A stretch of DNA of 64,000 nucleotides from Streptomyces sp. SCL15-4 (GTDB taxonomy: Bacteria; Actinomycetota; Actinomycetes; Streptomycetales; Streptomycetaceae): the NCBI RefSeq assembly GCF_033366695.1, contig NZ_JAOBTQ010000001.1, positions 1,116,001 to 1,180,000 of the forward strand. The letters run 5' to 3'. Shown here piece by piece: positions 1-8,883 of this stretch. The first letter of the stretch is position 1. Every line of letters starts with the position of its first letter. The notes under the pieces are model-generated. The model searched no databases. It was given only the letters and a program-made list of their open reading frames with translations, and was not told where the DNA came from. A program made the position numbers and the translations under genes.

Positions 1-3000
1 GCGGGCCAGGCCGGCGCCGCCGAGGTACAACTCGCCGGTGACGCCGACGGGCCGGGGCCGCAGGGCGCCGTCCAGGACATAGGTGCGGGTGAGTGCCACC
101 GGGGTGCCGATGGGCGGGGCCTGCTCGGGCAGCCGGTCCCCGGCGAACCAGGCGGTGGCGTACACGGTGGCCTCGGTGGGGCCGTAGATGTTGGCGACGC
201 GGCAGCCGGGCAGGGCGGCGCGCAGCTCCTTCAGCGTCTGGGCGGGCAGCGCCTCGCCGGCGAGGACGACGGTGCCGGCGGTCACGGGCGCCGTGCCGCC
301 CGCGATCAGCCGGGAGACGACGGACGGTACGCCGCTGAGCAGCCCGGCCCGCCGTGGTCCGGTGCCGTCGGCGAGGGCCGGCAGGCCGGCGACGACCTCG
401 ACGGTGCCGCCGGCCGTGAGCGGGCAGAGCAGTTCGAAGACGGAGACGTCGAAGTTGAGGGAGGTCGCGGCGATCACATGGGCCAGCCCGTCGGCGCCGA
501 ACCGCTCCCGCGCCCACCGGGCCAGCGCGGCGACCGTGCGGTGGGTGACCACGACGCCCTTGGGGCGGCCGGTGGAGCCGGAGGTGTAGATGACGTACGC
601 GGGGTGGTCCGGCAGCAGCGGGCGGAGCCGGTCGGCGTCGGTGAGGCCCGTGCCGGGCACGGCCGGGTCGGCGCAGTCCTCCAGGTACAGCGGGTCGCAG
701 TCCGGGGGCAGGGCGGCGGCGGTCTCCCGGGTGGCGATCACCAGGGCGGGCCGGGCGTCGGCGAGCATGAGCCGGACCCGCTCGGCGGGATAGCCGGGGT
801 CGACGGGGAGGTAGGCGGCACCCGAGGTGAGCACCGCCCAGAGCACGGGCACGAGGTCGGCGGTGCGCGGCAGGCACAGCGCGACCAGGGTCTCCGGGCC
901 CGCGCCGCGCGCGACGAGCTGCCGGGCCAGCCGGTTCGCGCGCCGGGCGACCTCGGCGTAGTCCAGCCGGTCCGGGCCGCAGATCACGGCCGTACGGTCC
1001 GGGGTGCGGGCCGCCTGGGCGTGGAGCAGGCCGGGCAGCGTGGCGTCCGCGGTGTCCCGGAGCCGGCGGGCGGGCGGGTTCCAGCTGTCCACCAGGGTGC
1101 GCTGTTCACCGGCGGAGAGCATGGGCAGTTCGGCCAGGGTGCGGCCCGGTCCGTCCGCCATGCCCTCCAGCAGGCGGTGCAGATGGGCGGTCATCCGGGC
1201 CACGGTCGCCGCGTCGAAGAGGTCCGTGTTGAACTCGGCGGTCAGGACCGAGCCGCCGTCCGCGTCGGGGGTGAACTCCAGGACCAGGTCGAAGCGGGCG
1301 GCCGGGCGGGGCAGCGGATGCTCGGCCAGGCGCAGCCCGCCGGCGAGCGGCGGCACGGGCAGCGCGCTCTGCTGGACGACGAGCGTCTGGATCAGCGGGG
1401 TGCGGCTGGGGTCGCGGGGCGGGGCGAGTTCCTCCACCACCCGGTCGAACGGCACGCCGTCATGGGCGAAGGCGTCCAGCACGGTCGTCCGCACGCTCTC
1501 CACGAACCGGTCCACGGTGACCCGCTCGTCCACCTCGCCGCGCAGCACCACCGTGTTGGCGAAGAACCCGGGTACGTCCTCCAGGTCCCGCCGTCCGCGC
1601 CCGGTGGTGACGGTGCCGAACGCGATGTCCCGCTGTCCCGAGTAGCGGGAGAACAGCAGGGCGGCGGCGCCCGCGAACAGCGTGAACACCGTCGTGCCGC
1701 GCCCGGTGGCCAGATGCCGCAGCCGGGTCACCAGCTCGGCGGGCAGGAGGTGCCGGTGGGCCGCGCCGGCGGTGGTGCGCACGGCGGGCCGCGGCCGGTC
1801 CGTGGGCAGCTCCAACTGCTGAAGGCCCGTCAGGTGCCGTTTCCAGTAGGCCAGGTCGGCGGTGTCCGCGTCACCGGTCCGCTGTCTGCGCTCCCACACC
1901 GCGAAGTCCGGGTACTGGACGGCGGGTTCGGGCAGGCCGTCGGGTGCGCCGGTGGTCTCGGCGTGGTAGAGGGCGGCGAGTTCGCGGGTAAGGATGCCGA
2001 CGGACCAGCCGTCGGTGACGATGTGGTGCTGGGCCAGGAGCAGTACGTGCTCCTCGGCGCCCAGCCGGACGAGCAGGGCCCGGGTGAGCGGGCCGGCCGT
2101 CAGGTCGAAGGGGCGGTTCAGCTCCTCGGTGAGCAGCGCCTCGACGGCCTCCTCCGCGTCGGGCACGCCGGCGAGGTCGGCCGTCCGCAGCGGCAGTTCG
2201 GGTTCCGGCGCGATCCGCTGGACGCCCTGGCCGTCGGCGGTGGCGAAGGCGGTGCGCAGGGAGGCGTGCCGGGCCGCGAGCCGGTACAGGGAGCGGCGCA
2301 GCGCGTCCGGGTCCAGGGCGCCGCGCAGCCGCAGGGCCACGCCGGTGTTGTACTCGGTGCCGCCGCCGGAGAGGTCGTCCAGATACCACAGCCGTCGCTG
2401 CGCGCTGGACAGCGGCAGGCCGTCCCCGGCCGGGGCGGGCGGGATCGGCTCCGGGGCGGCGGCGGCCGACGGGTCGGCGAGCAGCGGGGCGAGGGCGGCG
2501 ACGGTGCGTGCGGTGAAGACGTCCCGCAAGGTCAGCCGGACACCCAGCTCGTCCCGGACCCGGGCGAGGAGCCGGGCGGCGAGGAGGGACTCACCGCCCA
2601 GCTCGAAGAAGTCGTCGGTCACCCCGACCGCGTCGACGCCCAGCACCTGCGCCCAGATCGCGGCGAGCGTCCGCTCCCGCTCCGACCGGGGCGCCACCTG
2701 CCCGCCCGCGACCGCACGTCCCGGCGCGGGCAGCGCCCGCCGGTCGATCTTGTGCTGCGGGGTGAGCGGCATCCGCTCCAGCACCACGACGGCGGCGGGC
2801 ACCATGTGCCCGGGCAGCAGGGCGGCCACGGCACTGCGCAGAGCGGCGGGGTCGAGCGGCTCGGCGGCGTCGGCCGTCACGGCAGGGCCGAGCGGCTCGG
2901 CGGGGTCGCGAGGCCCGGCCGCGTCGCGGGGTTCCGCGGAACCGGCCGAGGGCGCGGGAAGCAGTGGTTCGGCGGAACCGGCGGACGCGGCGGAGTCACG

Positions 3001-4542
3001 CGGTCCGACGGCGCCGGCGGGACCGGCCGAGTCGAGCGGCTCGCCGGAGCCGACCGGAGCGGTGAGGTCACCCGGCTCGGCGGCGTCGGCCGGAACGGCG
3101 GGGTCGCGGGGCCCGGCCGCGTCCGTGGGGACGGCGGGGCCGGCCGGGGTGACGTAGGCGACGAGGCGCTGGTGGCCCGGTTCGTCCTCGCGGACCACGA
3201 CCACCGCCTCCCCGACCGATCCGCCACCGGCGCGGCGCAGGGCCGCCTCGATCTCGCCCGGCTCGATGCGGAAGCCGCGGATCTTCACCTGCCGGTCCAG
3301 CCGCCCGAGGAACTCCAGTTCCCCGTCGGCGGTCCGGCGCGCCCGGTCCCCGGTGCGGTACAGGCGGGCGCCGGGCACGCCGAAGGGGTCCGCGACGAAC
3401 CGGGCCGCGGTCAGGCCCGGACGGCCCAGATATCCGCGCGCCACCGCGTCGCCACCGACGTACAGCTCACCGTCCGCGCCGGGCGGTACGGGCCGCATCG
3501 CGGCGTCGAGGACGTACACCCGGGTGTGCGGCAGGGCGCCGCCGATCGTCGGGGTGCCCCGGCCGGCGGTGAGCGGCCCGGTCCAGGTCGCGACGATGGT
3601 GGCCTCGGTCGGCCCATAGGAGTTGATCATGCGGCGGCCGGGCGCCCAGCGGTCCACGAGCTCCGCCGAGCAGGCCTCGGCGCCCACGATCAGCGTGCGC
3701 AGACGGCTCCCGGCACCCCGCGCCGGGTCGGGCAGCGTGGCCAGCGCGGCGGGCGGGATGAGGGCGTGGGTGATGCCGAACTCGTCGAGGACGGAGGCGA
3801 GTTCGTCGCCCAGCCAGGGCCCGTGCGGCGGTACGACGAGCGTGGCGCCGCACAGGACGGAGACGCACAGCTCCAGCACGGAGGCATCGAAGCTCGGCGA
3901 GGAGAACTGGAGCACCCGGTCGCCGGGGCCCACCGCGTACCGTTCGGCGGCGGCCGAGGTGAAGCCGCCGAGGCCGCGATGGGTGACCGTGACGCCCTTG
4001 GGGGTGCCGGTGGAGCCCGAGGTGTAGATGACGTACGCCGCGTGGTCCGCGCCGGTTCCGGGCCGCCGTACCGCGCCGTCCCCGGCGGCCGGCGCCTCCT
4101 CCGCCTCCAGCAGCTCGCCGGCCTCGCGCGGATCGTCCAGGACGACGGCCGGCCCGGCGTCGGCGAGCATCAGCGCCCGGCGCTCGGCGGGATAGGCGGG
4201 GTCCACGGGCAGGAAGGCGGCACCCGCCCGCGCGACGGCCAGCTCGGCCGCGATCAGCTCCAAGGAGCGCGGCAGGACCAGGGCCACCACCCGGTCCGGC
4301 CCGGCTCCCCGCCGTCTCAGGTGCGCGGCCAGCCGGTCGGCGCGCGCGGCCAGTTCGCGGTAGGTCCAGGTCCGCCGCCCGTCGGTGAGGGCCGGTGCGT
4401 CCGGCGTGCGGGTCACCCAGGCGGTGAACAGCTCGCCGAGCGTCGGGTACGCCGGTGCCACGCCGCTCTCCGGCACGCCGGCGGCGGGGCCGGAGAGCGG
4501 CAGGGAGGACGCCGGAGCGGGCTTGTCGTGCAGGTCCGTCAT
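1..4542 (-). CDS. Nonribosomal peptide synthetase, initiating subunit (A-PCP-C-A..., 3' end outside window)
   Basis: Builds a peptide on thiolated carrier domains in the cytosol. The minus-strand frame is open from an ATG at 4542 to the left edge (1514 codons). GAAGGA lies 8 nt upstream. It starts directly with an adenylation domain (about 4460-2760) containing [11 protein letters not shown] and NSYGPTEAT, followed by a carrier domain with LGGESL (about 2600), a condensation domain (about 2430-1130) with HHIVTDG, and a second adenylation domain with [11 protein letters not shown] and IYGPTEAT, cut by the edge. Starting with A and not C suggests the first module of the assembly line (inference). 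Hand-read specificity positions are D-A-L-L-I-G-S-I-V for the first A domain and are too uncertain to name a substrate. The first A domain carries an Ala/Pro/Gly-rich insert of about 95 residues before its C-terminal LPGHMVP block. The release domain is not visible. Confidence 0.96.
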   Translation of the reverse strand, partial: MTDLHDKPAPASSLPLSGPAAGVPESGVAPAYPTLGELFTAWVTRTPDAPALTDGRRTWTYRELAARADRLAAHLRRRGAGPDRVVALVLPRSLELIAAELAVARAGAAFLPVDPAYPAERRALMLADAGPAVVLDDPREAGELLEAEEAPAAGDGAVRRPGTGADHAAYVIYTSGSTGTPKGVTVTHRGLGGFTSAAAERYAVGPGDRVLQFSSPSFDASVLELCVSVLCGATLVVPPHGPWLGDELASVLDEFGITHALIPPAALATLPDPARGAGSRLRTLIVGAEACSAELVDRWAPGRRMINSYGPTEATIVATWTGPLTAGRGTPTIGGALPHTRVYVLDAAMRPVPPGADGELYVGGDAVARGYLGRPGLTAARFVADPFGVPGARLYRTGDRARRTADGELEFLGRLDRQVKIRGFRIEPGEIEAALRRAGGGSVGEAVVVVREDEPGHQRLVAYVTPAGPAVPTDAAGPRDPAVPADAAEPGDLTAPVGSGEPLDSAGPAGAVGPRDSAASAGSAEPLLPAPSAGSAEPRDAAGPRDPAEPLGPAVTADAAEPLDPAALRSAVAALLPGHMVPAAVVVLERMPLTPQHKIDRRALPAPGRAVAGGQVAPRSERERTLAAIWAQVLGVDAVGVTDDFFELGGESLLAARLLARVRDELGVRLTLRDVFTARTVAALAPLLADPSAAAAPEPIPPAPAGDGLPLSSAQRRLWYLDDLSGGGTEYNTGVALRLRGALDPDALRRSLYRLAARHASLRTAFATADGQGVQRIAPEPELPLRTADLAGVPDAEEAVEALLTEELNRPFDLTAGPLTRALLVRLGAEEHVLLLAQHHIVTDGWSVGILTRELAALYHAETTGAPDGLPEPAVQYPDFAVWERRQRTGDADTADLAYWKRHLTGLQQLELPTDRPRPAVRTTAGAAHRHLLPAELVTRLRHLATGRGTTVFTLFAGAAALLFSRYSGQRDIAFGTVTTGRGRRDLEDVPGFFANTVVLRGEVDERVTVDRFVESVRTTVLDAFAHDGVPFDRVVEELAPPRDPSRTPLIQTLVVQQSALPVPPLAGGLRLAEHPLPRPAARFDLVLEFTPDADGGSVLTAEFNTDLFDAATVARMTAHLHRLLEGMADGPGRTLAELPMLSAGEQRTLVDSWNPPARRLRDTADATLPGLLHAQAARTPDRTAVICGPDRLDYAEVARRANRLARQLVARGAGPETLVALCLPRTADLVPVLWAVLTSGAAYLPVDPGYPAERVRLMLADARPALVIATRETAAALPPDCDPLYLEDCADPAVPGTGLTDADRLRPLLPDHPAYVIYTSGSTGRPKGVVVTHRTVAALARWARERFGADGLAHVIAATSLNFDVSVFELLCPLTAGGTVEVVAGLPALADGTGPRRAGLLSGVPSVVSRLIAGGTAPVTAGTVVLAGEALPAQTLKELRAALPGCRVANIYGPTEATVYATAWFAGDRLPEQAPPIGTPVALTRTYVLDGALRPRPVGVTGELYLGGAGLAR

Positions 4543-5054
4543 GGGTGAAGTCCTTCGGAGAGCGGGGCGATACGGCGCGGGGCGACCCCGGTGGGCCTCG
4601 GGGCACGGGAGCGGGAGCGGGTCACCGGGCATACGTGACGGGACGGCGGTGCGGTGCGGCGGGGCCTGGCGCCGGGGAGCGGTGACCGGTGCCGGCACGG
4701 GACGGCCGGGGCGCCCGGCCGGTCACGGAGGCGCCGGGGTGAGGAGCGGTCCACCGGGTCCGGGGCCGGGGAACACCCGGGACCGCACCGCGACCGGGAC
4801 CGGACCCCGGGCCCACGACAGCCACCAACACCCTGCCGGCCGTACCCACGAAACCGGCCACACCGGCGAGACCGGAGCCGCGACCGGAGCGGACGCGGAT
4901 GCCAACCGGAACCGGACCGGACCGGACCGGCGCCCGCACCGCGGCCGGCACGGCGCCGGACCCGGAACCGAGCCGGCCCGGAGCCGGACTCGAACCGGCA
5001 CGGCACGGCACTCAGCGGTACCGGCACCGGTACCGATACCGGCGGGATCCCGGT
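4543..5054. repeat. Low-complexity ACCGG-rich spacer between the serine hydrolase and the NRPS
   Basis: There is no credible gene here. From about 4755 to 5045 the sequence is dominated by degenerate repeats of ACCGG, CCGGAC and CCGGCAC, with short palindromic runs such as ACCGGTACCG near 5025-5035. Frames crossing it have no domain-like content. The NRPS ribosome binding site lies at the left end (4551-4556). The repeats could be a long leader, a slipped-strand expansion or decayed sequence; which of these cannot be told from the sequence. Confidence 0.6.
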
Positions 5055-6428
5055 TCAGCCGTCGTCGGTGCGGCGGGCCGTGCGTCCGGAGATCTGTACC
5101 CGGTCGACCCGGCCGGTGGCCGGATCGCGGTGGAACCGTCCGCCGGGTTCGAGGCGTCCGGTGGCCGGATCGCGCAGATCGCAGGACAGGTCGGCGTAGC
5201 AGACCAGCGGCAGCGGCAGGTCCCCGTCCACGGACAGCGCCGGCGTGCCGTCGGGACCGGGCGCGACGCGGTAGGTCGTGGTGCCGTTGCGGTACGTGCC
5301 CTCGCAGCCGGACAGCGCGACGGGCCGGCCCCGGTCCACGGTGTGCGCGCCGGCCGGCACCGGGATGCCGGTGAGCCGGGTCACCTCCTCGGCGAGGTCG
5401 CGCCACAACGCGGTGGCGGCGCCGGCGTTGCCGGTGAAGGCCACCACGACGCCGCTCTCCGCGTCGGCCCGCAGGTGGCAGGACGTGCCCTGGGCGTTGC
5501 CGTCGTGGCCGCACCAGATCCGGTCGTCCCGCCGGTACAGGGCGAGTCCGGGGCCCCAGCCGTCGGCCAGCGTGCCGGGGCGGGCGGCGTGCTCGGGCCG
5601 GCGCATCTCCTTGGCGACGGCGGGCGGCAGCAGGTCCGAGCGGCCGGTGAGCGCGTTGCCGAACGCGATCAGGTCCAGGGCGCTCGCGAGCAGCGCGCCG
5701 GCCGGCGCCTCCAGCGGTGCCAGGTTCTGCCGGGCCGGACGGGCCTGCCCGGTCGCGGTGTTGGCGGCGTGCCCGGCCGCCACGGGACGGGTGGGCGCGG
5801 TGTCGTCGGTGAACGCGGGCCGGATGCCGAGGGGTTCGAGGAGCAGCGCCCGGACCGCGTCGGGCCACGGCATGCCGGTGACCGTCTCCACCAGCCGTCC
5901 GGCGGCGACGTAGCCGGCGTTGGAGTAGGAGAAGTCGGTCCCGGGCGCGAACAGCAGGTCGCGGCCGGTGCAGACGGTGGCGAGATAACGCGGGGCGGTG
6001 GTCGCGGCGGCGGTGTCCGAATCCGGGCCGGTGGGTAACCCGCCGGTGTGGGCAAGGAGGTGACGTATCGTCACCTCGGGTATCCCGGCCAGCTCCGGGA
6101 GCTGGCCGGCGGCGGGCTCGTCCAGGTCGAGGTCGCCGTCGTCGGCCAGGAGCAGGACGAGCGCGGCGGTGAAGGGCTTGGTGAGCGAGCCCAGCGGGAC
6201 GGCGGTGTCCGCGGTGAAGGGGCTGCCGGTCGTGGCATCGGCGGTGCCGGTGTGCACGGCGATCACGTCCGTGCCGGTGTGCAGGGCCAGTTGGGCGCCG
6301 GGCACCCGGTGGGTCCGGGCCAGCGTGTCGAGCCGGTCCTGCAGTTCCCGGTGCAGGTCCTGCGGCTCCCGGGGGGACGGGGACGGTGTCCGGGAGGCGG
6401 CCGGAGCGGCGGGGATGGTGTACGGCAT
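5055..6428 (-). CDS. Serine hydrolase of the beta-lactamase / penicillin-binding-protein-like family (candidate NRPS-releasing thioesterase)
   Basis: 457 residues. The class C beta-lactamase-like active site is complete: S81-L-T-K84, Y168-S-N170 and H308-D-G310. After the catalytic domain there is a roughly 100-residue C-terminal region (from about 345) that looks like a small beta-barrel or lipocalin-like domain. There is no signal peptide or membrane segment, unlike secreted DD-peptidases, so a cytosolic role is likely. It lies upstream of the NRPS on the same strand. Stand-alone PBP-type thioesterases such as SurE have this family, active site and C-terminal lipocalin-like domain, and they cyclise NRPS products. 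Here that role is an inference from context. Alternatives are a D-aminopeptidase or an esterase. GGAG sits about 10 nt before the ATG. Confidence 0.85.
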   Translation of the reverse strand: MPYTIPAAPAASRTPSPSPREPQDLHRELQDRLDTLARTHRVPGAQLALHTGTDVIAVHTGTADATTGSPFTADTAVPLGSLTKPFTAALVLLLADDGDLDLDEPAAGQLPELAGIPEVTIRHLLAHTGGLPTGPDSDTAAATTAPRYLATVCTGRDLLFAPGTDFSYSNAGYVAAGRLVETVTGMPWPDAVRALLLEPLGIRPAFTDDTAPTRPVAAGHAANTATGQARPARQNLAPLEAPAGALLASALDLIAFGNALTGRSDLLPPAVAKEMRRPEHAARPGTLADGWGPGLALYRRDDRIWCGHDGNAQGTSCHLRADAESGVVVAFTGNAGAATALWRDLAEEVTRLTGIPVPAGAHTVDRGRPVALSGCEGTYRNGTTTYRVAPGPDGTPALSVDGDLPLPLVCYADLSCDLRDPATGRLEPGGRFHRDPATGRVDRVQISGRTARRTDDG

Positions 6429-6528
6429 GAGAAGGGGACTCCGTTGGATGGGTCTCAGGTGCGGGTGTGCCGGTCCGGCCCTGATGAGCGGTGCGGGGCC
6501 GGCCGGGAGGCGCTGCGGCGCGCCGGGG

Positions 6529-7737
6529 CTACGGTCTGCCGACCTCGACGGGCAGATGTCGTACGCCGACGATGACGGCCGGGTTCTGGTAGGCGATGTC
6601 CTCGTAGGAGGGGATCGTCAGCATGCGGAATCGTTCATGCAACATACGCAGGGCGATCCGTGCCTCCAGCCGGGCCAGGGGTGCGCCGAAACAGAAGTGG
6701 ATGCCGTGCCCGAAGGTGAGATGGGGATTGGGGCTCCGGGTCACGTCGAAGACGTCGGGCTCGGTGAACCGGGCGGGATCCCGGTTGGCGGCGCCCAGAT
6801 GGGCCATCAGCAGGGCGTCCGCCGGGATGTCGTGGCCGCCGAGGACCACGGGCCGGGTGACCCGGCGGCCCAGTTCGGGAAAGGGCGGCAGCCAGCGCAG
6901 CACCTCCTCGACGGCGGCCGGGATGAGCCCGGGGTCGGCGCGCAGCGCGGCGTCCGTGCCGGGGTGCCGGTCGAAGGTGACGACGGCGTTGCCGAGCAGC
7001 GCGGTCGTGGTGATGTGCCCGGCGACCAGCAACAGGGCCACGAAGCCGACCATCTCCTGGTCCCGCAGGCGCGCACCGTCCACCTCGGCGGCGATGAGCC
7101 TGCTGGTGAGGTCGTCGCCGGGGTCGGCGCGCCGGGCACGGATGTAGTCCAGCATGTAGCCGTTCATCTCGCGCACCGTGGGAGCGATGGCCTCCAGGGC
7201 CCGCTCCAGGTCGGCCATGTCGGGCGCCTCGCCGAGCTGGTCGCCGCCGAACAGGACACCCGCCCACTCCTGGAAGAGCCGGTGTTCCTCGGCCGGGATG
7301 CCGAGGAGTTCGGCGATGACGATGATCGGCAGCGGATAGGCCAGCGCGTCCACCAGGTCGAACCGGTCGCGGTCGGCGACGGCGTCCAGCAGCCGGGCGC
7401 AGACGGCCTCGATCCGGGGCCCGAGTCCCTGAACGACCCGGGGGGTGAAGGCCTGGCTGACCAGGGCACGGAGTGTGCGGTGTTCCGGCGGGTCCATGCC
7501 GACGAAGTTGCCCTGCCGGAAGGTCTCGAAGTCGGGCTGGGTGGGGGTGAGGGCGGAGAGGTCCGAGGAGTAGGTCGCCGGATCGGCGAGCACGGCGGCG
7601 ACGGTCTCGTGGTCCGCCACCTGCCACACGCCCTGCGCCTCGTCGTGGCGCACCGGCCCGGCCTCGCGTACGTCCCGCCAGCGGTCGGGTAACTCCTCCA
7701 GCAGGAGGCGTTCGCCCGTCGGTTGCTTGCTGATCAC
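6529..7737 (-). CDS. Cytochrome P450 (bacterial class I type)
   Basis: 402 residues, normal for the family. The haem-binding loop is FGHGIHFCFG with the ligand Cys at 349. The K-helix ExxR is E278-V-L-R281. The I-helix reads AGHITT (239-244), so the acidic residue usual in AGx[D/E]T is Ile. No membrane anchor is present, so it is soluble and needs a ferredoxin and reductase. The GTG start at 7737 has AAGGAG 5 nt upstream. It lies about 100 bp upstream of the serine hydrolase and the NRPS on the same strand, which suggests it oxidises the peptide or a building block of that pathway (inference). The substrate cannot be read from sequence. Confidence 0.95.
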   Translation of the reverse strand: MISKQPTGERLLLEELPDRWRDVREAGPVRHDEAQGVWQVADHETVAAVLADPATYSSDLSALTPTQPDFETFRQGNFVGMDPPEHRTLRALVSQAFTPRVVQGLGPRIEAVCARLLDAVADRDRFDLVDALAYPLPIIVIAELLGIPAEEHRLFQEWAGVLFGGDQLGEAPDMADLERALEAIAPTVREMNGYMLDYIRARRADPGDDLTSRLIAAEVDGARLRDQEMVGFVALLLVAGHITTTALLGNAVVTFDRHPGTDAALRADPGLIPAAVEEVLRWLPPFPELGRRVTRPVVLGGHDIPADALLMAHLGAANRDPARFTEPDVFDVTRSPNPHLTFGHGIHFCFGAPLARLEARIALRMLHERFRMLTIPSYEDIAYQNPAVIVGVRHLPVEVGRP

Positions 7738-8883
7738 CTTGTCTCCTTGCTAGCGGCTGCGCGTGCGGGCACGGCGAAAGTCATGCGTACAGGGGTCGTC
7801 GGGCACCGGGCCGGGCGGGACCGCGGTCGGTTCCGGACACGGCTGTGCCGACGCTTTCGGGACATCGGACGAGGCGCGGCGCGGGGCGCGCGCGGCCTGC
7901 GGGCGCGCGGCGGGACGTCAGCCGTCGTCGGGCTGACGCCGGAGTGGGCCCACGGCCCTCAACACGTGCGACGCAGGACGCGACGACCGCGCGGCCGGCC
8001 CCGGCCCCGCGGCGAGCCCGGTCGTGTGGCGCGCCAACCCGACATAACCCATCCCCTCGGCGATACCTCCCGCGCAGCGATCAGGCGGGACCCTCCCGGC
8101 TCCTGTACGGACAGCGGGGCCCCCAGCCCCGGCCGTTCGAAACGAGGTGCGAGATGACGCGTTATCGGCGTCCGCCCTCCGTGATGTGCATGGTGCACAC
8201 CCCGGGACACCTTCGTTTCGAGGGAACTCGGCCACAGTCTTCACGGTGTGTCACGCGCAAGCAACCCCCTGAAGTTGAACGGAGAGTACTGAGCCACTGC
8301 TTTTGCGTCATCGTTCAGCCATTCCGCCGGGCCCTTCCCCGCGCGGAGGAGGCGTCCGGATCGCCGCCGCCGCGTGTGCCCCGGCGCCTCATCCGCAAAC
8401 CGGCTCGCGGGAAAAAAGAAGCCGAAGGGGCTCGTGTGGGGCCACTGTTCGCCCGCCGGCCGCCCGGACCGGTGCCTACCGCCCAGTACGACGGGTTGGC
8501 CGAACCTCGCCTGATCTGGTGCGACGATTCGGCCAGGGGACACGCCGGGCCGGCCGCCCGGCACGACGGCGCGACACGCCGTGGGCCGACCCGGCCCACC
8601 TCCAGTACGCCCGTGTTTCCCGCACCCCTCGGCCCGGCACCGGACCGCGCCGGGATCCGGAACGCGCCGGTCGTTTTCCCTACCTGAGATTTTCGGCCAT
8701 CGTGGCGTGACAAGGGGGCGCACACATGGCGCCCGTTCACCACTCACGCCCCGCGTGCCCGGCCGTGCGCCCCGCTCCGCCGCGCACGCCGCACCGGGCC
8801 CCGGGGCCGCTCGCCGTGCGCCGCGCGCCGCCGCGAGGGAGTCTTGTGCCCTGGACGCGGCGCGACCGGAGGAGGTGGTCGGC
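7738..8883. other. 1.1-kb divergent intergenic region, no gene supported
   Basis: It lies between the minus-strand P450 and the plus-strand phosphatase. Frames crossing it are Arg/Pro-rich and unlike coding sequence. A small frame from an ATG at 8154, preceded by GAGGTG, has mixed third-position bases and no recognisable product. Locally lower GC at about 8150-8300 and 8670-8710 suggests promoter regions for the two flanking genes, but no convincing -35/-10 pair was found. Confidence 0.5.

Noticed and set aside
478..4548. Very long plus-strand open frame opposite the NRPS
   Set aside because: Shadow frame of the minus-strand NRPS; its protein is Gly/Arg-rich with no domain, while the opposite strand carries complete NRPS motifs.
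8154..8687. Small frame with GAGGTG before an ATG in the gap at 8 kb
   Set aside because: Mixed third-position bases, no recognised domain and overlap with other random frames; not supported as a gene.
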